DNA of 64,000 nucleotides from Paramecium octaurelia (taxonomy: Eukaryota; Ciliophora; Oligohymenophorea; Peniculida; Parameciidae): the NCBI GenBank assembly GCA_905182995.1, contig CAJJDP010000113.1, forward strand, positions 6,886 to 70,885, read 5' to 3'. Within the stretch, counting starts at the first letter, position 1. Each line of letters opens with the position of its first letter. This document shows, one piece after another, positions 61,105-64,000 of the stretch. Under the pieces are notes generated by a model. That model ran no database searches. It was not told the origin of the DNA and saw only the letters and a program-made list of their open reading frames with translations. A program made the translations under genes and the position numbers.

Positions 61105-63687
61105 ATGTTCAGATAGGGACCATAAAAATATCAGTAGTTCCAAGATGAATAGCGAGTGGTATCGAACAAGCAAGAATTCCCTCAAGAAGTGTAGGCGGGC
61201 GTTCTTGGAGGTAAGGAGGGCAATTTGGATTTTCCATCTGATTAGATTCCCCCTGATTTTAATTTGGCTGAACTGCACAGAGTATTTGATAGAGTAATCA
61301 TTTAGGAAGCGTGGAATGTGGGAACAACGAAGTTATCAAAGAGTTAATTGAGAAGTCTGAGGTTACATTAGAATGCTCCAAATGTTTCAGAAGAAGAAAA
61401 ATTGGTTGGACAGATATGCAAATGTTGTGCTCGTTAGGTGCCAAAAGACAGAGTGAAAATAGATTGCAATAATTAGGATTACTCGTTTCTGGGAGCAGGT
61501 AATGATGTGATTCATTTAGGTATGCCTTTGTATTTTGAATACATAAAGGCATGTATTTTAATGTTGATTGTGATGTTTGTAACCTCAGGAGATTACAACA
61601 TCATCACCAACATAGCCTTCGGTTAATCGTGTTAAACATTGGATAAGAGTATCGGAATTGAGATTGATGAGAAAACAGTTTGTATATTCAATTGGGTGAC
61701 AGGGTTGTCTTTGGCAAACAAAAGGGAGGATTAAGAATTTATTGATTTGCAATAAATGCTCAATTTGATATCCATGTTGACACTCATCATCTTGTTTCAA
61801 TATTTCAGGAAAGAACAAAGAGCCTTCGACACTGAAATTGATTCCAGTACTTACTATGCATCCGATTATACAATACTGTTGAAGAACATTCCCACTCACA
61901 CTGAAGGATTGAAAAACGATGACTTCGATCAAGATCTCAAGGACTATCTCGAGGTCTACATCGAGAGAACCTACGAAAAGCCAAGTGAAGTTCTGGATTA
62001 TGAGGAAGAACTCAGACAATTTTTATAAAGAAATAATAGACCAGAGAAGAAACTATCAAGAGTGGTAGCAGTTAACTTGTGTTACAACATAGAAGAACAA
62101 ACTATATTGGAGTAGGAAAAACAAACCAAGATTGCTTAAAAGTAAAAGGTATCGATAATGTTCAGTATTTTAGTTGTTGCCTGATTTGTATGATCAAGGT
62201 CTGTTGCCAGGCAGTGAGGACATAAACAACAATGAATAGATTAAAGAAATTGATGCTCAGATAACTGAGATTGAGTCAAAGTTGGAAGCCTTGGAGAAAA
62301 GATTTGTTGAAGGGAAAGATGTTAAATAGTATTTCTTGGGATAAGCATTTGTTACTTTCAGATGGGAGAGTGATGTCTAATGGATGCTGATTGATCATAG
62401 ATTGTCCTTATGTTCCAGAATTCTTGGCAGAAAGAGCAACTTAATCTACAGAGGTTCATAATTGCAAGTGGAATAACCTCCAGAACCAACAGATGTCTTT
62501 TGGGAGAATTTGCATATCCAAACATCTCAGAAGATATGGAGAAGAATCCTAGGATATTTCCTTACCTTTATCATCTTGGGAATCTGTGGTGGATTGATCT
62601 ACTGGTTATCTGCTGTTCAAGCTCAGAGTGCTGATGAGTAGGCCAAAGCAGTGAAGAATGGAGATTTAAATCCTAATTATAAAGTTAAAGTGATAGCGTA
62701 ATTGGCATCCATTTCAATCATTGTTATTAATTACATCCTCAGTGTTGTGATAAGGAAGGTCTCCCTCTTTGAAAGATTCTCAACTCAAACAGGATTCAAC
62801 ATCAGTCTAGCAAGTAAATCTAGTCTGGCCTAATTTGTTAATACTGCAGTTATTACCTTCGCCATCAGCACTTGGGTTACTAAAAATATATATGGCACTG
62901 GAGGATTGGTTTACAATTAAACTTATGTGTTCATCTCTAACGCAATCTTACCAGCTTTAATTCAACTTGTTGACTCATCCACTATTTTGAAATGGCTCTA
63001 CTAATTCTTTGAATTGCGAAAGGGCAAGTCTTCAGTCAAAACATAAAAACAACTCCATGAGTACAGTTTCCATTATAGTTTTTAGTTTATTCGAGAGACC
63101 AGTCTTTGACATATCGACATCCTATGCAACAGTGTTGAAGAACATGTACGTTGTCGCCTTCTATGCCTCTGTCATTCCTATTGGTTTAGTAATCACTTGT
63201 TTTGCTTTACTCTTTTTTTATTGGGTTGAAAAATACAATATTGCTAGAAGAAGAACAATTAAGTACAATTACTCTTCAGTACTCTCAAGAGAAATGATCG
63301 AATAATTGGAGTATGTCCTGCCAATTTATTGCGTAAGAACCTCTCATTCTATCACTAGTTGACGAATCTTTGGTGGGAATATACCTTCTTGTAATCAATC
63401 TCAACAGAGGCCATCATTGGAGTGTGCTTCGGAATTGCCAATGCCATCTTGCCAATGCATGAAATCAATAAGTTGTTGTTCCGCATGAAGGCCAAACCCA
63501 ATGAGCATCTACCCATCAATGAGGCTGAAGTTGGGTTCCTCACTGTACTCTCTATATCATGATTTCAATATAGGATTATTGTCGAGAGAATCCCGCCACT
63601 GCTGAAACTGAAAGAGCCAGGTACTAGGAAAGAGTGACTAGACATCAGAAGGATAGGATTGCTATGGAGTAAATGTTTGAATAATGA
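61105..63687 (+). CDS. OSCA/TMEM63 (CSC1-like) mechanosensitive-type channel, 825 aa
   Basis: Five exons (61105-62148, 62174-63060, 63086-63332, 63359-63544, 63574-63687) with introns of 25, 25, 26 and 29 nt; the sum is 826 codons. An N-terminal polar region with a Cys pair is followed by hydrophobic spans (ACILMLIVMFV, LISMLTLIILFQYF). A large cytosolic part starts SDYTILLKNIPTH, has a coiled stretch and ends GQAFVTFRWES (RRM-like fold) with PPEPTDVFWENL just before the next span. This last motif is characteristic of the CSC1/OSCA/TMEM63 family. Six or more spans follow, including FERPVFDIS, ATVLKNMYVVAFYASVIPIG and FGIANAILPM. The C-terminus is charged (KDRIAMEQMFEQ). Family members are calcium-permeable channels gated by membrane tension or osmotic stress. 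Confidence 0.85.
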
Positions 63688-63820
63688 TAAAATATATAAA
63701 TTAAATTCACAATTGAAGTTGATACCTGTATCGATAGCATTTGAAATATGCCTCTAATTAACCACAAATAATTTTAATTGAAGAACAATTTTATAAATTT
63801 TGATATAATAAATGACTCAA
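63688..63820. other. Short spacer between convergent genes
   Basis: 133 AT-rich bases between the stop codons of the channel gene and the peroxiredoxin gene. Confidence 0.6.
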
Positions 63821-64000
63821 TCATTCTTTCTTTGCGTGTTCTTCTGTCCAATATTGTTACAGCTTTTAGCTTCCGTGATCAGGAACCATTGTTGGTTTTC
63901 CTGGTTTCCATGAGGCTGGGCACACCTCGCCGTGTTCGTCAGTGAATTAAAAGGCTTATACCAATCTAGAAATTGTATCTACGTCATTCATTACCTCAAT
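63821..64000 (-). CDS. 2-Cys peroxiredoxin, C-terminal part (cut by window edge)
   Basis: The last 59 codons and the stop are visible. The sequence follows the typical 2-Cys peroxiredoxin end: DTISRLVQAFQFTDEHG leading into GEVCPASWKPGKPTM, then a helix with YWTEEH and a Lys/Glu terminus. The Cys in VCP is the resolving cysteine of the dimer. The peroxidatic Cys and the thioredoxin fold lie beyond the window. The tail extends past the resolving Cys by about 35 residues, as in hyperoxidation-sensitive eukaryotic forms, though the YF part of that motif is only approximate (YW). It reduces hydrogen peroxide using thioredoxin. Confidence 0.92.

Noticed and set aside
61585-62019. 144-aa minus-strand frame
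   Set aside because: Antisense of the OSCA/TMEM63-like gene, which reads with family motifs on the plus strand.

Overview
The window is ciliate macronuclear DNA, very probably Paramecium. Three things support this. The DNA is extremely AT-rich and every well-conserved gene reads through TAA and TAG as glutamine, with TGA as the only stop. About 31 introns could be placed by restoring conserved protein frames; apart from one doubtful 19-nt case they are 22-29 nt, start GTA and mostly end TAG. Genes are packed on both strands with gaps often under 200 nt. Under the standard code the genes fall into short fragments.

Layout. Positions 1-11500 are largely degenerate: a NACHT-WD40 (STAND-type) gene copy with many frameshifts (1433-9877), carrying an imperfect 1.3-kb duplication around a single N at 6094, and an antisense relic. 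From 11533 the content is mostly intact: a signal-peptide surface protein; a giant 2851-aa cysteine-rich multi-pass surface protein (14525-23172); a WD40 gene (23857-25235); a 1542-aa macro-WWE-PARP protein (26553-31225); a 3-hydroxyacyl-CoA-dehydratase-like membrane protein; a membrane protein of unknown function; and two adjacent WD40 genes (34527-36698). A long MORN-repeat gene (38477-41007) carries one apparent 1-nt deletion.

The right third is dense and nearly all intact: a five-exon unknown protein, a helix-turn-helix protein, a coiled-coil-like protein, a sugar transporter (47953-49434), an NDUFAF3-type complex I assembly factor, a WD40 protein, a Wntless/TMEM181-like 7TM protein, an ITFG1/TIP (Linkin) homologue, a basic unknown protein, a cytosolic carboxypeptidase (tubulin deglutamylase type), a 98-aa protein, an OSCA/TMEM63-like channel and, cut by the right edge, a 2-Cys peroxiredoxin. 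A second single N at 52771 separates two apparently identical 1441-nt blocks, most simply two overlapping contig ends that were not merged.

The genes do not form an operon or an obvious pathway. Several fit ciliate cell biology: cilium and cortex (carboxypeptidase, MORN), surface and membrane (giant Cys-rich protein, ITFG1, OSCA, 7TM), and signalling or NLR-like proteins (NACHT-WD40, macro-PARP). Gaps over 300 nt mostly hold AT-rich spacer or decayed coding relics, listed individually. All exon models come from reading the sequence by eye; the exon length sums given are exact multiples of three.
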